From: Caprella mutica
Taxonomy: Eukaryota; Arthropoda; Malacostraca; Amphipoda; Caprellidae
DNA length: 64,000 nucleotides
NCBI GenBank assembly: GCA_947561585.1
Contig: CANNZV010002457.1
Span: forward strand, 1-64,000
Reading direction: 5' to 3'
Below, one piece after another: positions 54,366 to 64,000 of the stretch. Each line of letters starts with the position of its first letter. Position 1 is the stretch's first letter. Under the pieces are notes generated by a model that saw only the letters and a list, made by a program, of their open reading frames with translations, was not told the origin of the DNA and made no database searches. Made by a program: the position numbers and the translations under genes.

Positions 54366-57300
54366 ACGGGCGGGTCGCCCTAGCAACCATCGGCCCGCCA
54401 CTCCTACAAGTTGCCGCTCGAATTGGTGCTACCAAGCTTGATATCATCATTGATACAGGCACTGCAGTCTCAATAATGCCTTCACGTTATATTAACGGTA
54501 TAACCATCAATCCAACTGCAGTCAAACTAACTACAGCAGACGGTCAAACAATTCAGTGTCATGGTGAATCCCTTATTGATATAAGCATCCCATCATTGCG
54601 CAGAACATACGTTTGGAACTTCATCGTTGCTGAAACCACACATCCGCTTCTAGGAGCTGATTTCTTAAGCAATTTCAACATCCTAGTTGACTGCAAATCA
54701 AAGAAGATAACTGACAACACTACATCACTTATTGCAACAACCACTGTAAGCACAACCGAAGAAGTTTTTCATATCAATTTAAACTCGGATAAATCGCAAC
54801 ATCCTGTTGTAAGTGACCTCCTGAAAGAATATTCGTCTTTTACGTCACCAAAAAAAACATCAGAACCAGGCTTGTGCAATAAAGATTTCGCACACTATCG
54901 AAACGGCAAACGCAAACCCTGTGTACGCTAAAACGAGACAGCTATCAGCAGAGAAATTAAACGCAGCACAAGCAGAATTCAAAACTCTTCAGCAAGCCGG
55001 TATTATACGCCCCTCAAAATCTGCTTGGATATCACCATTGCATTTAGTACCCAAGAAAAACCCAGGACAATGGCGACCATGTGGTGATTACCGCGCTCTG
55101 AACACCATAACGAAACCAGACAGGTACCCTATTCCCCATCTCAATAGTTTATCTTCCCATCTCAACAACAAAAATGTTTTCTCTAAATTAGATCTCATCA
55201 GAGCCTACCACCAGATCCCAATCCACCCTGATGACATAGAAAAAACCGCCGTCACAACCCCCTTCGGATCATTCGAATATTGTTATATGCCCTACGGTTT
55301 AAGAAACAGTAGAGCCACTTTTCAACGTTTCATGGACCAATCATTCATTGATTGTGATTGTTCGTTCATTTACCTGGACGATATACTGATATCCTCAGAA
55401 AATGAAGAGCAACATACCAAGGACCTCAAACAAGTGTTTAGTATTTTGGACAAATACGATTTAAAAATAGCAACAGAAAAATGTTCGTTTTTCCAAGAAG
55501 AACTAGATTTTCTTGGATACTCTATAAAGTCGGACGGAATGAAACTAACAGAAGAAAAGACTTCTGAAATTACCTCTTTTCCACAACCTACTGATTCTAA
55601 ATCACTCCGACGATTCCTAGGAATGGTCGGATTCTACCGTCGTCTCATCCCTAAATTTGCTAACCTCGTAATGCCTCTAACGGAACGCATAATAATATCA
55701 CCAAATGAAAAACAAATAACTCTGAACGCCGAAGAAACTAAATCATTTGGTGAAATAAAATCAGCACTAGCAAACGTAAGCTCTCTACCTCATCCATCCC
55801 CAAACGCTACTCAATACCACCTCGTAACTGACAGCTCTCAATACGCAATTGGTGCAGCACTACACCAGCTCATCAACGGACAACCAGTACCAATTGAATT
55901 CTTTTCAAAGAAACTGTCAGCTAGCCAACAAAAATGTTCAACATTCGATAGAGAACTCTTCGCTGCCTACAGTGCCGTATTGCATTTTAAACCACTGATT
56001 GAAGGACGCGATACTATCTTATTCAGAGATCACAAACCTTTATCATCCGCTTTCAAAAGCACAAAGCCTTCTAAATCCGACAAACAGCAACGCTACTTCT
56101 CGATCATCACTGAATACATAAACGATCTGCAATACATTCGTGGTGATCAGAACATCGTTGCGGACTGTTTATCGAGACCAACAAACTCAGTAATGCTAAA
56201 CATAATCGACCTACCGTCCCTAGCCCAACAACAAAAAGACGATGCTGAAACACAGCGAAATCTGGATAAGTTACATTCATACTCCATCAACAATGATGCC
56301 AAGTTGTTTTGAGACACTTCTACTCCGTACCCACGTCCATTTATCCCATCGACTGCACGTCGCAGCATATTTGAAAGTTTTCACAATATCGCGCATCCCG
56401 GCGTAAAAACAACTATCAAACTCATTCAATCTCGCTACTTCTGGCGCGACATCGATCGAAACATTAAAAACTGGTGCAGAGAATGTATTAACTGCCAACA
56501 AGCTAAAATCAAAGAGTAAGAAAACGCCATTTGATCTCCCTTCATCTCGCTTAGCAACGGTGCATATCGACATCATAGGACCCCTTCCACCCGTTAAGAA
56601 AAATAATGAAACTTACATTGCCCCCCAGCGCTACGTTCTTACGTGTATTGACAGAGCGACAAGGTGGATAGAAGCCATGCCAATCCACGAAATCACCGCC
56701 TCAACCGTTGCTTCAGCTTTCTTAAACACATGGATTGCACGCTTTGGCGTGCCATTGTACGTCATAACAGACAGAGGATCGCAATTCGAATCTGAACTCT
56801 TCAACGAGCTATCCATTTCAGTGTGCTTCCATCGTCTCAGAACCACTGCTTACCATCCACAAACAAACGGTTTAATTGAGAGAGCCCACCGAACCCTGAA
56901 AACAGCTATAATTGCAAGAAAACAGAACTGGCTTGACGCACTCCCTGTAGTCTTGCTTGGCTTACGCAGCATACCATACGATCCAGGATATTCACCCTTT
57001 ACCGCTCTAACTGGAAATCACCTTCTGATGCCACGACCTATGATCAGCGAACAAGACTTAACATTTACTCACGAAAACATCAAGAAACTAGCTCACGAAA
57101 TGTCACTCCTAGATTTCAAACAACTCTCAGAAGGACGCATTCATTCGTACCTTCAGAACTGAAGACATGCACTCACGTGTGGCTAAGAGTGGATCGCGTT
57201 CGACGTTCTCTAGAAGCGCCCTACACAGGTCCCTACAAAGTTAGTGAACGATATTCTAAACATTTCGTGATTGACAGAACTCAAACTGTATCCATAGACA

Positions 57301-57512
57301 GATTAAAACCTGCGATACTACAACCCACCACAACTACCAACCCTACTAATGAGCCTCTGAAACTGGACGGAACTTCTCCTGTAATATCACTACCAACTCA
57401 AGAATCTCAAGATATAAGCTCACCTCAACAAGCTACTACAACCAACGCTACAAAAACTAGATCTGGTCGAACCGTTAAATTTGAACGGTCTAACGATTAT
57501 ATTTATTTTTAG
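54341..57512 (+). pseudogene. pol: pol of the Ty3/gypsy element (protease-RT-RNase H-integrase), interrupted
   Basis: Retropepsin with IIDTGTAVSIMP (catalytic DTG) and HPLLGADFL at 54440-54670. After a frame change near 54890 comes reverse transcriptase, with [40 protein letters not shown] and the catalytic YLDDIL, then RNase H ([29 protein letters not shown]). A TGA at 56310-56312 follows. The integrase has HNIAHPGV...CRECINCQ (zinc-binding) and, in two further frames, VHIDIIGPLPP, ITDRGSQFES and IERAHRTLK. Frame breaks near 56515 and 57160. A product could not be made from this copy as read. Confidence 0.85.
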
Positions 57513-57536
57513 CTCCGCTATTTGGGAGGGAAGTTC

Positions 57537-57890
57537 TGTAGCATTCATCATTTTATATTAACCATTCATTTCAAAGAACAATTTTCTAATAACTCAATTT
57601 GAATACTAGACCGATTTCATACTAATATTTCGTCATAATCGGTTCCAATAATATGTTCCAATAATACGTAAAACTACCCAATAATTATGCTAGCTAACTC
57701 TACACTCATTCAGTTGTCTATTAGATTTAATACATTGTGCAGTGATTGACCCTTAGTGATGAACATTTGTCTTATAAGGGTATCACTTCTGTACTGAAGT
57801 CAAATAAAAACTACCAAAAATCTACTCGTCATTCAACTCTATACAAATTGATTGAAGGAATTAAATTAGGCTAAATAATAGGAACCTTCA
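57537..57890 (+). repeat. 3' LTR
   Basis: Preceded by the purine-rich TTTGGGAGGGAAGTTC, and followed by the TATC target copy. Identical to the 5' LTR except for one T in a T-run. Confidence 0.95.
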
Positions 57891-58059
57891 TATCATAAAC
57901 AAATAGAGCTATTGAAATTTCAAAGTCACCGCTTCACTTTTAAAGAAAACGATTTTGGTCTAGTAGGAAACTAATAAAGTGAGTTTCTTACTAGACCAAA
58001 CAAACTTGGAACGTAACTCTGGTCTACTACATACGAGGTTTTGCTGTACCATTGTCTAA

Positions 58060-58214
58060 AGCCGGGTTTCCACTGAGGCAACATTTTGGCAACACGCAGC
58101 ATAATATATTGCCGCATGGGCAAAATGTATTTCAACCGGTTCAACAGAAGGCAACATTCTTGTTGAATGACAGTGAAGTCGCATGCTACACGTAGCCTCA
58201 GTGGAAACCCGGCT
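58060..58214. mobile_element. Harbinger-like mini-MITE, TAA target duplication
   Basis: AGCCGGGTTTCCACTGAGGC and its inverse GCCTCAGTGGAAACCCGGCT, flanked by TAA on both sides. 155 bp; the interior has GGCAACA and GTTGAA/TTCAAC words that fold on themselves. Confidence 0.85.
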
Positions 58215-58390
58215 TAAAAGGCATGATTGAAAAAAAAGTGATTATCAGAATAATTTATTAGAGATTCTGATTTTTAGAAAATGAGGTTGGTAACCATTGA
58301 TCAAAATTATGAGACAATGGGTATGAAAAGTTATATTTATGGTCATTGCACTATTTTTAGTTAAGTTAGATATTAGCAATCACTGTGTAA

Positions 58391-59302
58391 AGCCAGGATT
58401 CCACTGAGGCAACACAGGCAACATGTAGCATGCAATTTCACTGTTTTTCAACAAGTATATAGCATGCAACTTTCAATAAAGAGACATGAAGCATGCAGCA
58501 AGGCAACAGCTTCGTTGCTTGTAGAATGCTGCATGCTCTGTTGCTTGTTTGTTGCCACAAGACTAATTCAATCAGTTCAACAAAAACGAAACCAATTTCC
58601 AAACATTGAGCGCAAATGCGATCAACTGAAACATGGAATAGAGGGTTCAGAAAAATACTCGTGTGAAGATAGTGAAATATTATCTGATGAATAAGAGATC
58701 TTCATTTGTACTGGGGCTTTTTAATTTGGTTGATATTCAATACTATAATTTAAATGTATTTTTAACAAAATAAATTCTTTGCAGAACGAAATTTAAATAT
58801 TTTTATTTATAAGAGTTTGCCATGTAAATGTATAGAAAAAACAAAGATTTAATTAAATTATTTTGTTCATTAAATTATTCAAATAATTCTGCGTTATTTA
58901 TGCTCCACACTGTGACTATACATAATCTCTAACGTTTTTATATTCCTAAATACTGTAGTATGTCATTGACCATATTCTAATCTAAATTTTTTAAACAAAG
59001 AAAAGGCGAAATTCTTTGCCATAACTAATGTACTGTTTTGTCATCAATGCTATAGCAATTTCCCTTCGTTTCCGCCAACAAAAATCCTTCCCACTATAGA
59101 TGGGAAGCTGTTCAACGCTTGGCAACAAGCTAAATCTTGCTGTATGCGGCATGCAACAGGGCAACATGTAACCACATGCAGCATGCTACACAGCCACATG
59201 CTACACGTTGCCTTGTGTTGAACTGGTTGAATTACATTTTGCCCTTGCGGCAATGTAGTATGCTGCGTGTTGCCAAAATGTTGTCTCAGTGGAATCCCGG
59301 CT
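58391..59302. mobile_element. Harbinger-like MITE, longer relative with TAA target duplication
   Basis: AGCCAGGATTCCACTGAGGC and the inverse CAGTGGAATCCCGGCT, flanked by TAA. Shares ends with the 155-bp element 180 bp upstream but is 912 bp. Inside there are repeated GCATGCAACA/TGTTGC words at both ends and a 76-codon open stretch (58464-58694) ending KYSCEDSEILSDE; this might be a leftover transposon coding end but I cannot identify it. Confidence 0.8.
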
Positions 59303-59315
59303 TAAGGGTGTCATA

Positions 59316-60260
59316 ATGTCTAAAGCAAGTAAACTTACCGAATATGAACGAGCTAGAGTTCTAGACTTTCACCATCAAGGATTGACACAAACTGAAATCA
59401 CAGAAAAGTTAAATCGAAGTTGTTTGCATTTTTCTAAATGACAATGTGAATTATGGAAAAGCAAAATCCACTGATAGGCCTAAAGAAATCTCTTCTACAT
59501 TGAGTAGAGGAATTAAAAGAGTTGTTGTGAAGGACAGAGGCCTCATTTCTAGTCAAATTAAGAAGGCCACAGATGCTGATTGCAGTTAAATAACCATCAG
59601 ACGACACTTGCGACAAAATAATCGTCTACATGCACCAAAACTTACTCCGCGTCATAAGGAGAGCCGTTTAAGGTTTGGCCGCGAACACCGAATTTGGGAC
59701 GTTGAGAAGTGGAGTAAAGTTCATGACAAAAATATGCCCCCGAAATTTTCTCAACACGTTATTGACCTTCTCCTACAGTGGGACGATGGAGCTTCAGGTT
59801 GTGCCAGGCCTCCAGAATACGGCCGGGTATGTTAGCATGCTCATCTAGAGGGCATATTTGGTGACTGAGGGCCCTCGTTTGTGTGAATGTGTCCATTTTC
59901 CAACAAGATAATGATGCATGCAATCCACGCAGAACGTCGCACCATGACCTTCCTACAAGAACATGAGATCCGTCTCTTGAACCATCCTGCATGTTCGCCG
60001 GACCTGCATGTTTTCCGGATCTGCATGTTTTCCGGACCTGCATGTTCGCCGGACCTGCATGTTCGCTGGAACCCCCTGAACCCGGATCTGACTCGTGACA
60101 AGAGATGTTTATCGAAATGGCAAGCAGAATTCAACCATAAATGAATTTCGTGAGGCCATTTCCTGAATCTGGAGCGACATTCCTAACACCTTAATGGAAA
60201 CTCTTATTTCTAGCATGCCCCATAGAATTTTTGAAGTCATCAAGAACCATGGAGGCTGAC
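59316..60260 (+). pseudogene. Tc1 transposase, degenerate, with minisatellite in the catalytic motif
   Basis: Starts MSKASKLTEYERARVLDFHH and LTQTEITEKLNRS, the helix-turn-helix DNA-binding part of Tc1-like transposases. Later pieces in shifting frames give VVVKDRGLISSQIKK, TIRRHLRQNNRLHAPKL and a FQQDND motif (second catalytic Asp). Where SPDLNPIENLW should follow, the sequence instead carries repeats of GGACCTGCATGTTCGCC. Stops and frameshifts are frequent, so it is inactive. Confidence 0.8.
59986..60072. repeat. 17-18-bp minisatellite within the Tc1 transposase relic
   Basis: Four to five copies of a CCGGACCTGCATGTTCG unit, expanded at the point encoding SPDL. This removes the catalytic Glu motif of the transposase. 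Confidence 0.85.
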
Positions 60261-60604
60261 ATCTTTATTAATTTAATGTTGTTGTAGAACTTATTGTTAA
60301 ATATTTTCTTATTATTTTGAGAATTTTTTGACTGATCAATGGTTCATTTCCTAAAAATCAAAATTTCAAATAAATTATTCTGATAATCACTTTTTTTCAA
60401 TCATGCCTTTTAGACAATGGTATTACTAACCTTATTATATAAAAAATTAGCATTTTTACTGAAAAACGTAATATTTTTTGTCATTTATAAACTGGTCCTG
60501 AATTTTGATCAGAAGTGTAAATGTATCACGATTTTTAAATCTTGTGTAGAATCTTATATTAAACATTCATGTTGCCAATTACCCAAATTTAAATTATTAT
60601 TGCG

Positions 60605-60618
60605 GGTGCTAGCCACTC
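60605..60618 (+). repeat. Dispersed GGTGCTAGCCACTC box (copy 5)
   Basis: Followed by GGAATGAATAA, as in the other copies at 3203, 6010, 6341 and 16907. Confidence 0.5.
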
Positions 60619-61020
60619 GGAATGAATAATGGTGAAACTATTAATATAGACACATGTTAAGATTTGCACACAAGAGCTCCATCCTTAAGATTTCTGGAGA
60701 GTAGGACGTGAAAATGGTGTAATACTATGAATATTTATATAGTATTGTATATGTAAATAGTAAACATACTATGTATATACGTATAGTATGTTTACTATTT
60801 CCAAAAGTAGCTGACAGTTTGAGAAGTGGCTATATTTAAATGTTCAGGCTCAATATAGATATTTTATTTCGATCGAACCAATTCGATCATATTTCTAATG
60901 TATAGTAACCTCACTCTAATGTAGATTAACGTTTGTGGTTGGCTGTGTGCGAATAAAATAAATGATAATAAAACTAAATACATTATTTTTTTAATAAGAA
61001 ATAAAATAGTTGTTCCACCA
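60619..61020. other. AT-rich stretch with a 46-bp near-perfect palindrome
   Basis: AAATAGTAAACATACTAT at 60755 faces ATAGTATGTTTACTATTT ending at 60800, with a short GTATATACGT centre. Nothing else recognised. Confidence 0.6.
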
Positions 61021-61650
61021 ATTAAACTTGGACCTGATACTCCCAAACTGAATGCATTATTTCCTCGGACTATATCTAGATGAAAATTTAAGATTCGAAC
61101 ACCACGTCCAGCATATTGCGAGCAAAATCGCAATGTGCCAGGCCTCTTTGAAGAAAACAAAGAATTTCCTGCAACCATGTGTTCTATTAATCTGTATAAT
61201 GCATTCATTCGTCCATAGATACAGTATGTTATTGAGTGCTGGTATGGCGCACCCAATTATTTAACGAATAAGATATTTCTGTTACTGAAGAAATGTATAC
61301 GTGCAATTTACTATATTATTCTCATACGGAGGATTATTTTGGCATATCTAATATTTTACCAGTGCACAGTCTCTATTGGAAATGTTTACCTCTCTACATG
61401 TATAAAGCCTTGCAATTTAATTATGATCTGAACTTCTTAACTAGGATTAATGCAAATTTTGATATTTATGCTTACAATACCAGACATAGAGATGATCTTG
61501 TAATTCCTAGGTATAGGAGATCTGCATCACAGACGTGCATGTTATTTCAGGAAGTCCAGTTCTAGAATGATCTATCTAGCGACGCAAAAAATTTAAATTC
61601 TCTATACAAATTTAAGAGGTATATAAGTGAAATGCCTGCATGGTGATACT
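61021..61650 (+). pseudogene. LINE (Jockey/CR1-like) reverse transcriptase 3' end
   Basis: Reads FLGLYLDENLRFEHHVQHIA, then SKIAMCQASLKKTKNFL, then in other frames LYNAFIRP, ECWYGAPN, KKCIRAIYY, YNTRHRDDLVIPRYRRSAS and FKRYISEMP. This is the conserved C-terminal part following the RT domain of non-LTR retrotransposons (HTRHxxD...PRxRT pattern). The 5' part is absent, as expected from incomplete reverse transcription, and stops or frameshifts interrupt it at 61220-61300 and 61563. Confidence 0.8.
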
Positions 61651-61974
61651 GGAATCTTTAATTCATGTAATTTTTTTTATCTACATTTTAACTGTGTAGC
61701 TTTTGTAGAGCATAAAGGGCATTTATTCTTTTACATTTCTTAAGATGTAAAAGTGAAAAGGTTGTTCAAAATTTGTATATATATTTTTCATTTATGTGCA
61801 TTGGTTTCACGAATAAATTGTTTCATTAAAGAGTAAGATATACATTTCTATATCCCAAATAAATGGTATCTTTTATTATCCTATATTAATGAACATTCCT
61901 TATTAAATAATGTTTTTTTGTCAAGAAAAAATGATTTTTCTTTTAAAACCAACTTTTTATTTTTCCCTGCACTT
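61651..61974. other. LINE 3' tail and spacer
   Basis: AT-rich sequence with AATAAA-type words (61812, 61858); no gene recognised. Confidence 0.4.
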
Positions 61975-62552
61975 GTGATAGAACAGCAGAAAGAAATGTT
62001 GTGTGAACGCTCTTTATCAGTTGAGGTATTTGAATTTCGGGGGTATTATTATACAGGTTTTTTTTTGAGGTTATTGCACAGGGTTTTATTACTGGTGGAT
62101 ATTGAACTGTTTTACACGGAAGGTTTTTAACCACGGGAGTTTTTATCCTAGAATCCATAACAGCAACTTCTAAGGAAAGAGCGAAAACATTGAATTAATT
62201 AGTTGTCTCTGCCAACCGAACTTCTCCACACCTCTCCCAACCATTGTTGTACGAGCATATACTGCAGTTTCATGTTAAAAAGAAATTATTAACTTGCTCA
62301 ACATGTAAACTTCAAAATAAACTGCCATGTTATGAATATTTTTTTACCTTTGAAAATCAAATTTCAATTGACTTCAGCTACTTATAAATATTTTCCTAAT
62401 GTACCAGGATTTTTTCTTAGTTATTTCTCCATGACTAGGTACGCAGTATTTAACAGATGGCCATCAAACATGAAAACTTTGACTTTTTATTGTCATCATA
62501 ATGAGCATTGTCACAGGGGTGGAATATGCCGGGATGGAATATACCTAGAACC
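61975..62552. mobile_element. Element U2: right half of a CCTAGAACC-type element
   Basis: Second copy of the sequence at 46495-47237, ending GGGATGGAATATACCTAGAACC. Internal landmarks in the same order: TGTGTGAACGCTCTTTATC, ATCCTAGAATCCATAACAGC, GAGCGAAAACATTGA, CAGTTTCATGTTAAAAAG, TCATAATGAGCATTGTCACA. The left terminus was not found. Confidence 0.6.
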
Positions 62553-64000
62553 AGCTAATTAGATCGGTAAAAATAAAATTGTATTATATAGGTATATATT
62601 AGACAGAAGAAAATAGAGGACTCCTTCACTGAGAGAAATAATTTTTGGACATCAAACAACACACTGTAGTTTAACTCATTGTGGGTTGATTATGCGCTAA
62701 AGTAGGTAATTCCAGTAATGTGCTAGGTTTAGATGAACTACAGCATGTGGTTCATTTCTCTAGTCAGTATAAACGCACGAAATGTTGGTAAAATTTTATT
62801 TTTCTGTGGTTAGAAATACGCATCATCCATGTCAGTTTACCTTACCTACAGAACAAATCAAAAATAAACTTGCATGTAGGTAAATTATTTTCCATTGTCA
62901 GTATATATAACCGTCCTCTATGTAGTTAGAGTATTACTATGAATTTATTAATCACATGTATGTAAATTTAATGTAAATCAGGCGGGAAACTGGAACAGCG
63001 CGTCAGTTTCAGTGAAATATTAATGAAGGTAGGTGTGTATTTTTTGTGGTAACCCTAACTTAATTTCAGCAATTCTCAGTGCTTAAATTTATAGTAATAA
63101 GGATATAAATCAGAACATAAAATAGGCTAGAATTGTTTTCTGTGATCAATTCATTCTGAAAAATAATAAAATAGGAAATCAGCTGTTTATAATTGACAAA
63201 GATCCAAGGCAAAATCCCCTATACCTACCTTGCAGCATAGCCTATAGGCAACTGACCATAATCTTTAGTTTGCTCTAGCCTCTACTTCTAGGGTGCTTGC
63301 ATGTAATATAATCCTAATTACAATATAGTATATTGGTATAAACTTTTTAAAGTCTCAGTCAGACTGTCTGCCACAGTGTCACTCTTAATCTCTGACTCAG
63401 CCCTGGCCAGATTGCAGAAACTGGTAAAGTGCTTTCCAAGAAATCCTCTATTTTCCTTCTCTTCTAAGCAAAATACATGTATATAAGAGAAGAAATTAAA
63501 AACTGTTTGTACAGAAAATGTTAAAATACAGAGTGATGTCCAAGTAAAATTATGTGGTCCATGAATTCTCTAATTTTTTCACCAGTTCTCCCAGATTGTA
63601 TTTGATGGTAAACTGGGTTGTTTTTCTTTTATCTTAAATTCATATTCTTTATTTATCATTATTTTGCCTTTAACATTTTGAAGGAAAATTGCTAAATCAA
63701 TAATGTTAGACAGTTACCTAATGCCCACTGCATGGAAGACTAGCCAATTGAATTAATTTGTTTGCTGGCTTTTTCATGATTTTTTTTAAAAGTTAGAGTA
63801 CCTAGTTCTGTACACCACTTACAGACTGTAGCTATTATTATGTTATAAATTTTATAATTATCTCTGATGACTTGATTGCTCTGTTGGCAGTCTGCAGAAT
63901 ATGGAATATTTTTTATCCTTTTCTATGAAAATTATCTTTAAGTTTATTTTATATTACTTGTATTTCAATGAGAAGTTGAGAACAATAATCAAAATAGATT
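62553..64000. other. Unassigned region; weak hints of exons
   Basis: GTATATATAA at 62903 followed by a GC-richer segment and ATGAAG/GTAGGT near 63025 could be a promoter and first exon (plus). On the minus strand 63468-63340, after an acceptor-like TTTTGCTTAG, reads openly (ENRGFLGKHFTSFCNLARAE). Neither is supported by a second exon. Otherwise nothing recognised. Confidence 0.2.

Larger units (their letters stand above)
53145..57890 (+). mobile_element. Complete Ty3/gypsy LTR retrotransposon (coding region damaged)
   Basis: 355- and 354-bp LTRs (TGTAGC...CTTCA) flank about 4.0 kb. The target duplication is TATC (53141-53144, 57891-57894). A tRNA primer-site candidate TGGTGACCCCG starts at 53502, and a polypurine tract GGGAGGGAAG lies at 57525-57534. 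Gag, protease, reverse transcriptase, RNase H and integrase occur in that order, as in Ty3/gypsy. No envelope gene. The LTRs are identical apart from one T, so insertion is very recent, yet pol carries a stop and several frame changes. Confidence 0.93.
52690..58046. mobile_element. pogo/Tigger-like non-autonomous element, split by the gypsy element
   Basis: Left end CAGCAAAACCTCGTAGTAGACCAG and right end CTGGTCTACTACATACGAGGTTTTGCTG are inverted and flanked by TA. Ends of the form CAG-n-n-AACCTCG and a TA target are typical of pogo/Tigger elements. Without the gypsy insertion the unit is about 600 bp, with internal copies of CTAGTAGAC/GTCTAGTA words near both ends. No transposase. Confidence 0.8.
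52592..60517 (+). mobile_element. Tc1-type element hosting a nest of later insertions
   Basis: Left end CACTCCTGATCAAAAATTTA, continuing ATAAATGACAAAAAATATTACGTTTTTCAGTA, is matched by the inverse at the right end (TACTGAAAAACGTAATATTT ... TTTTGATCAGAAGTG). Each end is flanked by TA. Subtracting the pogo-like element (52690-58046) and two Harbinger-like MITEs leaves about 1.5 kb, a normal Tc1 size. Its transposase relic lies at 59316-60260. The order of insertion can be read directly from the nesting. Confidence 0.85.

Noticed and set aside
53145..57890. Endogenous retrovirus with envelope gene
   Set aside because: After integrase only about 100 Thr/Ser-rich residues remain before the polypurine tract; there is no room for and no sign of an envelope protein.
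58464..58694. 76-codon frame as a host gene
   Set aside because: It lies wholly inside the 912-bp Harbinger-like MITE, begins in its subterminal repeats and has no recognisable domain.
59759..60144. Three overlapping frames with CRSGEHAGP or FSGPACSPDLHV repeats
   Set aside because: Produced by the 17-18-bp minisatellite inside the Tc1 transposase relic.

Overview
This window is AT-rich metazoan (invertebrate) nuclear DNA. The evidence is a spliced multi-exon gene with GT/AG introns, tRNA-like Pol III boxes, and a very dense, layered load of eukaryotic transposons (Tc1/mariner, pogo-like, hAT-like, PIF/Harbinger-like, MULE-like, Ty3/gypsy and LINE remnants) together with minisatellites. I cannot fix the species. 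A HEPN-NACHT immune-type gene, an arthropod-like Ty3/gypsy gag-pol and abundant Tc1/mariner elements would suit an aquatic invertebrate such as a crustacean, but that is an inference.

Layout. 1-960: 3' part of a broken DD37E Tc1/mariner element. 960-6460: mostly featureless AT-rich DNA with a diverged 331-bp duplication. 6464-9715: a 3.25-kb fold-back made of two tail-to-tail DD41D mariner remnants between G-tract termini, abutting a Ty3/gypsy remnant (9716-10490, minus). 10642-12038: a hairpin MITE split by a hAT-like element with a clean 8-bp target duplication. 12290-15180: a pseudogene of a widespread unknown repeat family, split by a satellite-rich transposon. 18508-21748, 23164-27696 and 43423-49652: successive non-autonomous elements whose ends are arrays of short repeats, each family with its own unit. 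Several share the terminus CCTAGAACC and 9-bp target duplications.

The one convincing host gene occupies about 29252-42402 on the plus strand. Seven coding exons join in frame to about 1094 residues: an N-terminal HEPN-like domain with an R-x4-H motif, a NACHT NTPase with Walker A and B, a helical or LRR-like region, a repeat-built coiled coil, and a hydrophobic C-terminal tail. It looks like a tail-anchored NLR-type innate immune sensor. Its first three introns are packed with transposons and minisatellites, and a palindromic element carrying three TGACGTCA sites lies about 0.7-1.2 kb upstream.

51497-60517 holds the clearest nest: next to a Harbinger-like MITE, a Tc1-type element (52592-60517) contains a pogo-like element (52690-58046), which contains a complete Ty3/gypsy element (53145-57890) with LTRs differing by a single base, plus two Harbinger-like MITEs. 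60640-64000 holds a LINE 3' end, another repeat-ended element half and unassigned DNA. The possible new biology is the tail-anchored HEPN-NACHT gene and the group of repeat-ended elements that share an internal coding relic although their ends differ.
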